A DNA stretch of 8,489 nucleotides, taken from assembly GCA_964464595.1 (NCBI GenBank), contig CAYXGW010000166.1:1-8489 (forward strand), read 5' to 3'. The notes beneath the pieces are model-generated. The model made no database searches and had not been told where the DNA came from. It worked only from the letters and a program-made list of their open reading frames with translations. Below, piece after piece: positions 1 to 7,154 of the stretch (position 1 is its first letter; each line of letters opens with the position of its first letter). The translations under genes were made by a program, and so were the position numbers. The DNA comes from JADFJB01 sp964464595. GTDB taxonomy: Bacteria; Zhuqueibacterota; JdFR-76; DREG01.

Positions 1-2
1 TG

Positions 3-77
3 GGACTTACGATTAGTTTTGAGGCTGGGTATGAACTGTCGGCTTTTGGAAAAGCTGTGTTGAAAAAATATAAATAG
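3..77 (+). CDS. C-terminal tail of an unidentified gene (5' end outside window)
   Basis: One forward frame is open from the left edge to a TAG at 75-77. It encodes 24 residues ending in a lysine-rich tail, with the stretch YELSAFGKAVLKKYK at its end. The pattern 'Y-E-L-S-x-x-G-K' resembles the last strand and helix of winged-helix regulators, where Y-x-L-T-x-x-G is common, but 24 residues are too few to name a family. A second frame is also open to a TGA at 61-63, and its cysteine- and leucine-rich product looks less natural. The gene would read in the same direction as the acetyltransferase, with about 150 bp between them. Confidence 0.35.
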   Translation, partial: GLTISFEAGYELSAFGKAVLKKYK

Positions 78-113
78 GAAGTTTAAATAAAAACCCTCCT
101 TCACTTACGAATG

Positions 114-187
114 ATCAGTCAAATAATCATCTTTAATTTTCCATATATTAAAAAGCGGTGATATTTGTATGATAAAATCAGTCAAAT
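114..187. repeat. 11-bp direct repeat in the leader of the acetyltransferase gene
   Basis: The 11-mer ATCAGTCAAAT occurs at 114-124 and again at 177-187, in the same orientation, within the AT-rich stretch ahead of the gene at 228. The copies are 63 bp apart, about six helical turns. They could be paired operator half-sites or chance in AT-rich DNA. I could not place a convincing -35/-10 pair around them. Confidence 0.25.
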
Positions 188-227
188 TGTTACATTATGA
201 AAAAACATTTTATTGGGTTCATAACAA

Positions 228-821
228 ATGCAAAAAAGTTTTAATCCACAACCTGTAGTATTGCAAAACAATATAGTGCGGCTTGAACCGCTTTCATTGG
301 AGCATGCCAAAGATCTTTACGAAGTCAGCCAGGATGAAATAATCTGGAAGTACTTACCATTGGAAGTGCCAAAAAATATTGAGGATACACGGGAATGGAT
401 CGGCTTAGCATGTGAAGAGGCAAAAGTGGGACAAAAAGTGGCATTTGCAATTATCGATCGGTTCGGTAAAAAAGCCATCGGCTCAACAAGATATCTGAAT
501 ATCTTGCTCGATGAGAGAGTTTTAGAGATCGGTTACACTTGGCTGGGCACACAATACCAGCGAACCAGGATCAATACCGAATGCAAACTTCTGCTGTTAA
601 GCCATGCTTTCGAAGAATTGGGTGCGTCTCTAGTGAGATTCAAAACCGATCTTCGCAATGAGCCTTCCAAAAAAGCGATAGAACGTATTGGCGGGTTACA
701 GGAATCGATTATCCGTAATCACAAGGTGGAAAATATTGTTCGTGATTCGATTTTTTACGGAATTACTTCTTCCCGGTGGCTGGGGGTAAAAGAGCGGCTT
801 ACCCGGTTACTTACTTCCTAG
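228..821 (+). CDS. GNAT family N-acetyltransferase, RimJ/RimL type (Acetyltransf_3)
   Basis: A cytoplasmic acetyl-CoA-dependent N-acetyltransferase of 197 residues, the usual length for the RimJ/RimL-like subgroup. RLEPL at 18-22 is the typical first strand. Residues 101-129 hold the acetyl-CoA binding strand-loop-helix: IGYTWLG, then the loop QRTRIN at 111-116 (usually Q-G-x-G-x-N here), then a long helix with LLLLSHAFE. Residues 142-156 (LRNEPSKKAIERIGG) are motif B, which packs on the cofactor, and RDSIFYGI near 172-179 is the usual closing strand. Family members acetylate ribosomal protein N-termini or small amines; the substrate cannot be read here. The ATG at 228 has no Shine-Dalgarno sequence, but no better in-frame start exists. 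The stop lies 15 nt before the next gene, so the two are probably co-transcribed. Confidence 0.93.
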   Translation: MQKSFNPQPVVLQNNIVRLEPLSLEHAKDLYEVSQDEIIWKYLPLEVPKNIEDTREWIGLACEEAKVGQKVAFAIIDRFGKKAIGSTRYLNILLDERVLEIGYTWLGTQYQRTRINTECKLLLLSHAFEELGASLVRFKTDLRNEPSKKAIERIGGLQESIIRNHKVENIVRDSIFYGITSSRWLGVKERLTRLLTS

Positions 822-836
822 ATTAAGGAGGTCTAA

Positions 837-1493
837 ATGTTCATTGGTCATTTTGCACTGGGATTCGGTGCGAAAAGGGTTTCTCCGAATCCATCTCTCG
901 GGACCCTGTTTCTGGCGGCTCAGTTCGTAGATTTGCTCTGGCCTATTCTGTTGTTATTGGGATGGGAAGCCGTACAAGTGGAGCCTGGCAACACAATTGT
1001 TACACCTCTGAATTTTACGGATTACCCGATCTCCCACAGCCTGTTGATGTCCATAGTGTGGGGATTAGTGGTTGGGGGGATCTATTACATGCTTCGTAAA
1101 GATAAAAAAGGTTCCGTTTGGTTGGGTGCGTTAGTCGTCAGTCATTGGTTACTGGATTTCCTTACCCACCGTCCGGATTTGCCATTGTTCCCCGGTAGTG
1201 TCAAAGTCGGATTGGGATTATGGAATTCGCTATTGGGGACAATTTTAGTAGAGGGATTCATTTTCGCTGCTGGGATCTATCTCTATTTGCAAGCTACCAA
1301 AGCAAAAAGTAAAACCGGTGTTTACGCTTTTTGGGGATTAGTGGTTTTCCTCGTGGTCATTTATTTGAATAATTTGTTTGGACCGCCACCACATGATTCC
1401 AGCACGACAATCGGTTTCGTTGGCCTTGCCCAGTGGTTATTGGTTGCCTGGGGATATTGGATTGATCGAAATCGGATGGCAGTTGGGCACTAA
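837..1493 (+). CDS. DUF457/YdjM-like membrane protein, putative metal-dependent hydrolase
   Basis: A polytopic membrane protein of 218 residues with about six hydrophobic segments. It has the polar signature of the YdjM/DUF457 group (often annotated as membrane-bound metal-dependent hydrolase): GHFALG at the N-terminus (H5), D32 in FVDLLWP, ISHS at 65-68 (H67), and SHWLLDFLTHRPDLP around 102-116 (H103, D107, H111, D114). In this family the His/Asp residues at helix ends are thought to bind metal; the reaction and substrate are unknown. The ATG at 837 is preceded by a near-perfect ribosome binding site (AAGGAGGT), which fixes the start. It follows the acetyltransferase gene by 15 nt, so the two form an operon. 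Family placement is by motif recognition; function beyond that is not known. Confidence 0.85.
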   Translation: MFIGHFALGFGAKRVSPNPSLGTLFLAAQFVDLLWPILLLLGWEAVQVEPGNTIVTPLNFTDYPISHSLLMSIVWGLVVGGIYYMLRKDKKGSVWLGALVVSHWLLDFLTHRPDLPLFPGSVKVGLGLWNSLLGTILVEGFIFAAGIYLYLQATKAKSKTGVYAFWGLVVFLVVIYLNNLFGPPPHDSSTTIGFVGLAQWLLVAWGYWIDRNRMAVGH

Positions 1494-1503
1494 AGGAGCG
1501 CGA

Positions 1504-1671
1504 ATGGAGAAGCGAATTGCATCTCATTTCAATAACTCGTTTAAATTATCGTGCAATCGCTCTGTGATTATATTTCCAACTCTATGTATAAAAACCGATG
1601 CCATCCTACAGGGTAGTAAAAATCTTTATATTAGCGAGCGCTTGGTATCACATAAAAGAACACCGACATAA
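1504..1671 (+). other. Doubtful 55-codon ORF with a strong RBS, possibly a truncated operon gene
   Basis: Immediately after the stop of the preceding gene, AAAGGAG followed by five bases and ATG (1504) forms an excellent translation start. The frame runs 55 codons to a TAA at 1669-1671, overlapping the last 41 bases of the hemolysin III-type gene on the other strand. The product begins MEKRIASHF and then becomes rich in C, T, S and N without recognisable domains. Base composition falls from about half G+C (30 of 60 in 901-960) to about a quarter (14 of 60 in 1861-1920) across this zone. I infer that this is either a genuine small third gene of the operon or the 5' stub of a larger gene cut off when the AT-rich segment arrived. 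It resembles no protein I know. Confidence 0.3.
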
Positions 1672-2290
1672 AATGACAAAAACTACCCATTAAAACAAAT
1701 ATATGAAAGATGGCGTGATTAAATTTTATTTTTTTAATGCTGTAAAAAATTGCACCAGTTGTGTAAGATATTCCTCCGGCAAAAAGCCAAAGTAAACCCT
1801 CTAAAGGTAAATTATTAATTAAGGGTTTTATGGCGAAAATGATAACCCAGCCCATTATTACATACACTATTGTCGAAATTAAATTATATTTCCCTGTAAA
1901 GAAAAGTTTCAAAATTATTCCAGCTAAAGCCAAACCCCAGGAAACAGCAAAAATCACCCAGCCTATTGTACTATTTAGAGTAACAAGTGTAAAAGGAGTG
2001 TAAGTTCCAGCAATAAGAACATAAATAGATGCGTGGTCAAATATTTTCAATCTTTTTCTTAATCTTGGCTTTTTTGCATTGTGATAAAAAGTAGAAGCGG
2101 CATATAAAATAATTAAACTTACCCCGAAAATGCTAAAACTTACAAGATGCCAAACGTCTCCGTGCAAATTTGCATGCCTAACTAAAAATACCAAAGCAAC
2201 AACGCTTAAAATAAAACCGATAGCATGGGAAATGACGTTAATTTTTTCTTCTATTGGCGGGTAATATTTTATTTCTTCTCTATCTTTCAT
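1631..2290 (-). CDS. trhA: Hemolysin III family membrane protein (TrhA/YqfA, PAQR superfamily)
   Basis: A seven-helix membrane protein of 219 residues, matching the family's usual 210-220. The N-terminal EEKINVISHAIG (14-25) is the standard entry motif. S66 and H70 in STFYH, D85-H86 in FDHASIY, AGTYTP at 94-99, and NHAIFH (H192, H196) with GSFCHF near the end are the conserved PAQR residues; H70, H192 and H196 correspond to the zinc-binding histidines of PAQR structures. Bacterial members are linked to membrane energetics and lipid homeostasis; the old name hemolysin III comes from a Bacillus cereus protein. The ATG at 2290 has only a weak, distant AAAGG ahead of it, unlike its neighbours. 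The gene is clearly richer in A+T than the + strand operon it faces, which may point to a separate origin. It is convergent with that operon and stands alone, with 219 bp upstream. Confidence 0.93.
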   Translation of the reverse strand: MKDREEIKYYPPIEEKINVISHAIGFILSVVALVFLVRHANLHGDVWHLVSFSIFGVSLIILYAASTFYHNAKKPRLRKRLKIFDHASIYVLIAGTYTPFTLVTLNSTIGWVIFAVSWGLALAGIILKLFFTGKYNLISTIVYVIMGWVIIFAIKPLINNLPLEGLLWLFAGGISYTTGAIFYSIKKIKFNHAIFHIFVLMGSFCHFMSVFFYVIPSAR

Positions 2291-2509
2291 TTAATCAGTG
2301 CCTTTTGTTTGCATTTCTTAATGATAATAAACGGAATCTAATAAAAACCTGCACCCAGTTAATTGAAACTGACTGTCTTTTCAAAAGAATTATTAATAAG
2401 TGCTATAATGGCAAATAGCTACCCTAACTCTCGAAGCGGCTTTTTTTAAGTTACTGATTTATGAACTTTTATACCTGCCAATTTGCTTTTTCTACTATTT
2501 TAGTCGAAT

Positions 2510-3292
2510 TTATTTATTGACTGAAGGTAGACTCTGATTCAAACCGCTTATTAATTGTTGATCTTTTTTTATCCCGAATTTAGCGTATTTCTTCTTGTAA
2601 ATGTTTACCCAAATTATTGAGGCTGGAATACCAATAAGCGCCGGTAAAATCCATGGGACTATTGCCAGGCTGCCTGTCAGAAAAAGATTGAAAATTCGGG
2701 CTCCGCCAAATACGGCAAAAGCAGTATGAAACGCAATTCCGCCGCCCAGCATGCCGCCTATATGTTCGTACACCCAGCTTTTTGGAGAGATCATGCTGTT
2801 CAGGTACTTCAGCATTCCGTAGCCGGTTGATAACCCAATAGGACTTAACGCGAACAATATGATCTTATTGGGAGGGGCGAATGTGATCGTGTATGCAACA
2901 AGCAACACACTTGCCAGGATAGCTAAACCCGCCATGATCCGGTTACCTGTTGTTTGCAGAAGTTCCGGATTTTTCTTATAGCGTAAAACCAAAATTGCAT
3001 GGCGAATCATGATAAATGTAACCAAAGCTAGGTAACCCAAAAACATAAGAAAAGCAAATTCCATCGGTGCATCTGCTGGTCCCTTTCCTGCAAGTAGAAA
3101 AGGCACCAGCCGGTAGATGACAGAAATTTCAGCTGAACCGAGAACAATGTAGGCACATATCAAAAAGAGATTGCCGTATCTTACGTGCTGTTTCCCCCCT
3201 TTACGGGTTAGTATTGGAATCCAGAAAGCAGTCAGTCCGAGAAAACCAAAAATGATGTGTGTATATCTTAATCCGAATTCAAGCCATTCCAT
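2510..3292 (-). CDS. DUF2306-like multi-spanning membrane protein
   Basis: A predicted integral membrane protein of 260 residues with about seven hydrophobic segments. The N-terminal half matches the DUF2306 pattern: a histidine in the first helix (YTHIIFGF, H12), then a short loop with R-K-G-G-K-x-H (H36) and G-N leading into helix two. H98 lies in helix three (IMIRHAI). The C-terminal half has EHIGGMLGGGIAFHTAF (H177, H189), a glycine-rich helix with two histidines. Histidines spread over several helices would suit haem or metal binding, but that is inference; no function is established for this family. The start is fixed by GGAG followed by five A residues and ATG. It lies downstream of the LytTR gene in the same direction, separated by 212 bp that carry a paired direct repeat, so it may be a LytTR target. 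Confidence 0.72.
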   Translation of the reverse strand: MEWLEFGLRYTHIIFGFLGLTAFWIPILTRKGGKQHVRYGNLFLICAYIVLGSAEISVIYRLVPFLLAGKGPADAPMEFAFLMFLGYLALVTFIMIRHAILVLRYKKNPELLQTTGNRIMAGLAILASVLLVAYTITFAPPNKIILFALSPIGLSTGYGMLKYLNSMISPKSWVYEHIGGMLGGGIAFHTAFAVFGGARIFNLFLTGSLAIVPWILPALIGIPASIIWVNIYKKKYAKFGIKKDQQLISGLNQSLPSVNK

Positions 3293-3310
3293 TTTTTCTC
3301 CTTTTTTTTA

Positions 3311-3396
3311 GACAGGATTGACAAAGATGAATAGTAGATTAATATCCCAACAAGCATAACAGGTTTTCTGAAATTTTGTTGATCCGTAATCCTGTC
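3311..3396. repeat. 9-bp inverted repeat upstream of the DUF2306-like gene
   Basis: GACAGGATT at 3311-3319 is the exact reverse complement of AATCCTGTC at 3388-3396, with 68 bp between them. On the minus strand the outer copy forms part of TTGACAGGATT, which contains a consensus -35 hexamer (TTGACA). No good -10 element stands 16-18 bp further on. The pair could be a looping operator, a leader hairpin or coincidence. Confidence 0.3.
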
Positions 3397-3456
3397 AAAT
3401 TCTTCACTCAGATTTTGACATCAATTTACGGTGGTTCTTTTTAAATAGAACAAAGA

Positions 3457-3487
3457 ATGGTGTGAATAACTGAATTATGGTGTGAAT
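3457..3487 (-). promoter_or_regulatory. Candidate LytTR operator: two 11-bp direct repeats with 20-bp period
   Basis: Read on the minus strand, ATTCACACCAT occurs twice (3487-3477 and 3467-3457) with no mismatch and a 9-bp spacer, so the copies start exactly 20 bp apart. LytTR-domain regulators such as AgrA, YpdB and BtsR bind two direct repeats spaced about two helical turns (about 21 bp), which this resembles. The site begins 18 bp beyond the stop codon of the LytTR gene and lies 165-195 bp upstream of the DUF2306-like start, in the only gap available for that gene's promoter. The repeat is plainly visible; its role is inferred. Confidence 0.5.
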
Positions 3488-3504
3488 TGCGCAGTTCTAC
3501 TAAA

Positions 3505-4410
3505 TCAACCCATGGTTTGCAGAATTTCCTGCAGTTTTTTCGTCTTGCTGCGAGCTACCTGCACAGACTTGTCAAAATCAGCGAAATTCAATTTATACGC
3601 CTGGGAGTTTTTTTCAACGGATAAAACGTTATCAACATTTACAATGCAGGTTCTATGACAGCGAAACAGAAAGGGATAGCTTTTAACGCTATTTTCAATC
3701 TCTTTTAACTTGTTCCGCAAAAGTTCGGTTTTTACCTCATTTTGGGTTCGATAATACACATAGATATAATTGTTTGCGGAGGTAATAAAGAGCAGATCCT
3801 TTAATGATAACCTGACTGATTCTTTACCGGTCTCGGACAATAAAGTAATAGAATCATTTTTCCGTGATGCAGATTGCTGAGATTTACTGCGAATCTGCGT
3901 TAACTGTTGATTCAGTTCTTCAACTAATTTAGACTGCTCTTTTAATAGCTTATAGCGATTGAAAAACAATAATCCTGCCACCGGAAAAACACTGACCAAT
4001 AATACATTGTACTGTATCTCCGGGTAGATAGCTGCAAAATTTGATAAACTGTAAGTTAGACCCTCCATGTAAATCACAATCGACGTGACACCAAGTCCAA
4101 TTGAAAATAAAATAGCGATTATAATCCCAATTTCATCAACCAGACGCCAACTTTCCTGGTTAAATTTTTTCGGAAACAAAAACTGACCGCCAATCGAAAT
4201 GAAGGCCTCAATGGCATTCGAAATCACTGCATTCAGCAAGCTAAAATAGATCAGGGTATTTGTTGAAGCACGATCCAGGCCAAAGGGTTTGAAGAATACA
4301 AAAAACAAAAAGAGGAAAAGACCAATTCCGGCAGATGATTTTAAAGTCTCTTTTAGGTCACATTCATATGGATAGGATTGGGTAAGTATTTTTCTTATTT
4401 TTTTTAGCAA
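3505..4410 (-). CDS. Membrane-anchored LytTR family transcriptional regulator
   Basis: A transcription factor of 301 residues with an N-terminal membrane domain and a C-terminal LytTR DNA-binding domain. Hydrophobic segments lie at about 28-44 (ending FKPFGL, a hallmark of this Bacteroidota-type architecture), 53-78, 92-114 and 131-151. A short coiled coil follows (about 153-177, KLLKEQSKLVEELNQQL). The LytTR domain spans about 187-297: LLFITSANNYIYVYY is its central strand, LRNKLKEIE the helix, and FLFRCHRTCIVNVDNV the signature stretch (R250, H252, R253). There is no response-regulator receiver domain, so the four-helix bundle is probably the sensor, as in other DNA-binding membrane proteins. 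The start is a TTG at 4410: a stop lies three codons upstream and no ATG occurs until about residue 115. No good ribosome binding site is visible, so expression may be low. Confidence 0.93.
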   Translation of the reverse strand: MLKKIRKILTQSYPYECDLKETLKSSAGIGLFLFLFFVFFKPFGLDRASTNTLIYFSLLNAVISNAIEAFISIGGQFLFPKKFNQESWRLVDEIGIIIAILFSIGLGVTSIVIYMEGLTYSLSNFAAIYPEIQYNVLLVSVFPVAGLLFFNRYKLLKEQSKLVEELNQQLTQIRSKSQQSASRKNDSITLLSETGKESVRLSLKDLLFITSANNYIYVYYRTQNEVKTELLRNKLKEIENSVKSYPFLFRCHRTCIVNVDNVLSVEKNSQAYKLNFADFDKSVQVARSKTKKLQEILQTMG

Positions 4411-4465
4411 GCTGGTTTATTTTTTCCCTTGGGTAATATTGTTAGGAAATTCTTTCGGATTAAAA

Positions 4466-4500
4466 ACTATACGTTAAGTTCATTTGATTGTGACATGAAC
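4466..4500 (-). promoter_or_regulatory. Likely promoter of the LytTR gene with a 23-bp dyad over the -35
   Basis: On the minus strand, GTCACA (4494-4489), a 17-bp spacer and TATAGT (4471-4466) form a sigma-70-like promoter, four of six and five of six matches. It lies about 55 bp upstream of the TTG start. The -35 lies inside a perfect inverted repeat: GTTCAT at 4478-4483 and ATGAAC at 4495-4500 with 11 bp between, the size of a typical dimeric-repressor operator. The sequence match is direct; promoter and operator activity are inferred. Confidence 0.4.
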
Positions 4501-4611
4501 AATAATTTTTCCTTCAATTTTCATCTTCGTCTTTGGAGTTGGTTACTTCCACGAAAATTTTTATAGGTTTGGTCATCTTTTAATTTCCACAGGTAAAAAA
4601 ACTTACTCGAA

Positions 4612-6096
4612 TTATCGAGGTAGGTACTCGCTGATTTTATAAAATTGAAATCGGTCACTCCAAAGAAGCCCAATCTCATTCGTATCTTCTTGAATTTGAA
4701 ACACAACTTCATCGCCCTTTTCTAAGTCAATAAAATTTAATTCATCGAGTGCAGACAATTCGTTAGTATCATTGTTATTGGGATCAAACACAAACAATTT
4801 GTCGTTTTTTAAAGTTATTTCAATGATATAATCCCCGATATCGGGAACCTGAAAATCAAGTTTATATTTACCCAAAAGTTTACTAAGTTGCTCCATAGGT
4901 TGATCAATAATATCAACTATTTTTGAATTATAAATTCCCCATTGATAATAATTTGAAATCGATCGTTGTATTTCACCAATAAGTCGGCCACCGTTATCGG
5001 CATTGGTCATTATTATCAAAGCTTCTCCATTATAAGCAAACGCCATCAAGTTGTTTGTAAATCCAGCATTCTTGCCACCATGTTGAAACCTTAAAGAATC
5101 AGCATCCCAAGCCAATGAGGGTCCAAGCCCCCAATCACCATTATGTTTGGTAAGCATCATCTCAATAGTCTCTTTGCTTAGAATGCCATCGGTTTTCCCT
5201 GTAAGAATGTCCTGCACTCCAATACAATACATTGCTAAATCTCTTGGAGTCGTCCATAAACCAGCCGCCGCTTGTTCAGGGTAATTATGCCAAAGTCCCT
5301 CAATTAATTTTCCTTCAGAATCGTAGGCAGCACTTGCGTTTTCATGAAATTTAGTTGGTAAAGGTTGCTCATACGTGCTGTTGTTCATTCCAAGGGGTGT
5401 CAGAATGTTCTGTTCAAGATATTCGTCTAGCGGCAACCCGCTAACATCTTCTACTACTTTTTCCATAATCGTATAACCTCCTCCTGAATATCTCCATAAT
5501 GTTCCCGGGATTGTATCTGCAACTATTTTTGGAGTATTTCCTTCTCCGTTTAAAACCTGTTCAATTGTGGGAAATGTATCCGTCTGTTGATAGCCGGGAA
5601 AACCGTGAACTGTCACCCCTGCCGTGTGAGTTAGCAATCTTCGCAGGGTTATTTTCTCTTCCTTTGTGAATTCGCTTTCATCTATTTTCCAACTAGTTAA
5701 ATAAAAATTCACATCCACATCCAATTCCACTTTGTCGTCTTCAAACAATTTCAATGCCGCTAATGCTGCTATAGGTTTACTGATTGAACCAGCTTGAAAA
5801 ATAGTATTCGTATCAATCAAAACCCCACTGTCCGTATTAGCTTCACCATAACCCTTAGCCCATCGGATTTTACCTCCCTTAACAACGGCTATACTTAATC
5901 CGGGTACGTTATGAACCTCCATTCTATCAAGTATAGAAAATAATTGCGGTTGCTCCCCCTTAACGAGGATCGCTGTTGTTAGACCATTTTCAATGGCACT
6001 AATTTCCTCCTCCAAAGTTGGTGATCCCGCGGTTGCACATCCTAGAATAAGGGGAATAAGTATTATGAACAAAAATTTTGGGGAAAGGTGCTTCAT
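4612..6096 (-). CDS. Serine hydrolase lipoprotein, class C beta-lactamase family (PF00144), with DUF3471-like tail
   Basis: An exported lipid-anchored serine hydrolase of 494 residues. Residues 1-20 are a lipoprotein signal peptide ending in the lipobox LILGC, with C20 as the acylated residue. The catalytic domain has the nucleophile motif S-x-x-K in GSISKP (S104, K107), the tyrosine motif as YSG in WRYSGGGY (Y203), and HGG at 339-341 in place of KTG. That set is typical of the beta-lactamase/esterase/D-aminopeptidase group rather than of true AmpC enzymes. LLTHTAG (154-160) is the usual companion motif. Residues from about 405 to the end form a small beta-rich domain of the DUF3471 or lipocalin-like sort often found behind this fold. 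A longer frame begins with GTG at 6111, but GGAG five bases before the ATG at 6096 decides for 6096. The substrate could be a peptide, D-amino-acid peptide or ester; drug resistance is not implied. Confidence 0.93.
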   Translation of the reverse strand: MKHLSPKFLFIILIPLILGCATAGSPTLEEEISAIENGLTTAILVKGEQPQLFSILDRMEVHNVPGLSIAVVKGGKIRWAKGYGEANTDSGVLIDTNTIFQAGSISKPIAALAALKLFEDDKVELDVDVNFYLTSWKIDESEFTKEEKITLRRLLTHTAGVTVHGFPGYQQTDTFPTIEQVLNGEGNTPKIVADTIPGTLWRYSGGGYTIMEKVVEDVSGLPLDEYLEQNILTPLGMNNSTYEQPLPTKFHENASAAYDSEGKLIEGLWHNYPEQAAAGLWTTPRDLAMYCIGVQDILTGKTDGILSKETIEMMLTKHNGDWGLGPSLAWDADSLRFQHGGKNAGFTNNLMAFAYNGEALIIMTNADNGGRLIGEIQRSISNYYQWGIYNSKIVDIIDQPMEQLSKLLGKYKLDFQVPDIGDYIIEITLKNDKLFVFDPNNNDTNELSALDELNFIDLEKGDEVVFQIQEDTNEIGLLWSDRFQFYKISEYLPR

Positions 6097-6176
6097 TTTT
6101 TCTCCGAACACATAACTATAGTGCGATTAGATGTTTTTGATTTAGTCAGTAGATACTTTCAGTACTGCATTATTGA

Positions 6177-6205
6177 ATTTTACAAATTGATAAGTCCAAA
6201 ATCAA
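6177..6205 (-). promoter_or_regulatory. Sigma-70-like promoter of the serine hydrolase gene
   Basis: Read on the minus strand, TTGATT (6205-6200), a 17-bp spacer and TAAAAT (6182-6177) match the -35 and -10 consensus at four and five of six positions. Transcription would begin near 6170, giving a leader of about 75 nt before the ATG at 6096. It lies in the gap behind the preceding membrane gene, so the hydrolase can be transcribed on its own. Confidence 0.45.
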
Positions 6206-6290
6206 TAATTTTCCGAAGTCTATTAATTCTCTTGAATATTGGAGTAGCCTACACGCTACGAATATGCAGAGCGCATTGGGTTAAATGAGC

Positions 6291-7154
6291 CTATGTGACC
6301 ACCGGATCATCTTTGTAAACATCAAAATTGATATTTTCTATTCGGAGTGTTCGTAGCGCAGCTCCGAGGCCTATCAATACAGTAAACTGTAAATACAAGC
6401 TCATTATACTAGGCTCTAAATAATCCAAATCAAACTCATCAATACCTTCCACTATCATTAAAAATATACTCATTCCAATGCTCATAAAAACCAATGATTT
6501 CACGGTAACCCCCATTTGCCTTATTCTATCTTTACTGGCCTGGTATGGGTCTAATTTTTTTCCATACAGGTTCCAGAAGATTATTCCTGCAAATAAAATA
6601 TTGCTGGCAGTTAGAGCAATTGATATTACGAATGTATCATTGCTCATCTGAAACTGGAATTGATGTATGTAGTAGTAGAACAGTATACAAGCGATATACA
6701 AGAATATCGCCACAGCGACAATTATGGGTGAAATAAAACCAAACAAACGACGCGGATGCAGTTCAGCCTTTCGACTTGTGCGTAAATCGGCTTTTCTCAT
6801 TAGCCTAAAATAAGCGAATCCATAAACTTCCATTAGAATAAGAAGCAACATTTGAACCATAAAATAACCCCATGGAAAAAGTTCAGCTATATTCCCGTCA
6901 GATGAATAGTCCCAATACCCAACAGCGAATATCAGGATAAAACCTACCACCAATATAATTTGATTTATAATCTTGTAATTTCGCTGGGCTTTCTGGTGAT
7001 ATTCGATCGATTTCGTGTAAAGCCTAGGGTATTTCGATGGCGGATATGTTTCGAGTACAACCCCTATCCGGTTAAGCATTTTTCTTGGATAATAAAAAGA
7101 GATAAGAAGAATCTGGCTTAAAAATACAAAGTAAAATAAAATATTGTCTGGCAT
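6291..7154 (-). CDS. Multi-spanning membrane protein of unknown function (inner paralog)
   Basis: A protein of 287 residues that I do not recognise. Hydrophobic segments lie near 4-22, 63-79, 95-111, 143-162, 174-193, 219-235 and perhaps 250-264. The most striking part is the positively charged stretch between the third and fourth helices (118-143): MRKAD, then R-x-S-R-K-A-E-L-H-P-R-R-L-F and FISP. It is almost identical in the neighbouring paralog and is probably a cytoplasmic functional loop. ETYPPSKYP (35-43), FAGIIFWN (188-195) and YGKKLDP (197-203) are also shared. The first 60 residues match the paralog at 47 positions. The ATG at 7154 has GGAG six bases upstream, overlapping the stop of a broken small ORF. 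The protein ends shortly after FDVYKDD, whereas the paralog continues for about 80 residues. The reaction or transport role is unknown. Confidence 0.85.
   Translation of the reverse strand: MPDNILFYFVFLSQILLISFYYPRKMLNRIGVVLETYPPSKYPRLYTKSIEYHQKAQRNYKIINQIILVVGFILIFAVGYWDYSSDGNIAELFPWGYFMVQMLLLILMEVYGFAYFRLMRKADLRTSRKAELHPRRLFGFISPIIVAVAIFLYIACILFYYYIHQFQFQMSNDTFVISIALTASNILFAGIIFWNLYGKKLDPYQASKDRIRQMGVTVKSLVFMSIGMSIFLMIVEGIDEFDLDYLEPSIMSLYLQFTVLIGLGAALRTLRIENINFDVYKDDPVVT

Noticed and set aside
197..244. A 15-codon ORF (starting MKKHF) overlapping the acetyltransferase start, a possible leader peptide
   Set aside because: It has no ribosome binding site of its own and no amino-acid bias typical of attenuators. 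The overlap is likely incidental, although it could help a gene that lacks a Shine-Dalgarno sequence.
1511..1561. A stem of AGCGAATTGCA with TGCAATCGCT, considered as a bidirectional terminator or an integron attC site
   Set aside because: The loop is 30 nt, there is no U-tract, and the attC core sequences are absent. It is not repeated between the other genes, so a cassette array is not supported.
4514..4576. A 20-codon minus-strand ORF (MTKPIKIFVEVTNSKDEDEN) between the serine hydrolase and the LytTR gene
   Set aside because: It has a weak GGA about nine bases upstream and protein-like composition, but it is too short to tell from chance and has no second copy or partner.
4521..4712. Open frame of 63 codons on the minus strand over the end of the serine hydrolase gene
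   Set aside because: A shadow of the real gene in another frame, with basic low-complexity content and no start signal.
6244..6276. Two small adjacent hairpins (GTAGC/GCTAC and ATGC/GCAT) after the inner paralog, considered as a terminator or recombination site
   Set aside because: The stems are only 5 and 4 bp and no U-run follows in the direction of transcription.
6088..6288. Forward open frame of 66 codons in the gap upstream of the serine hydrolase
   Set aside because: No ribosome binding site. It lies opposite the hydrolase promoter region and has no recognisable product.
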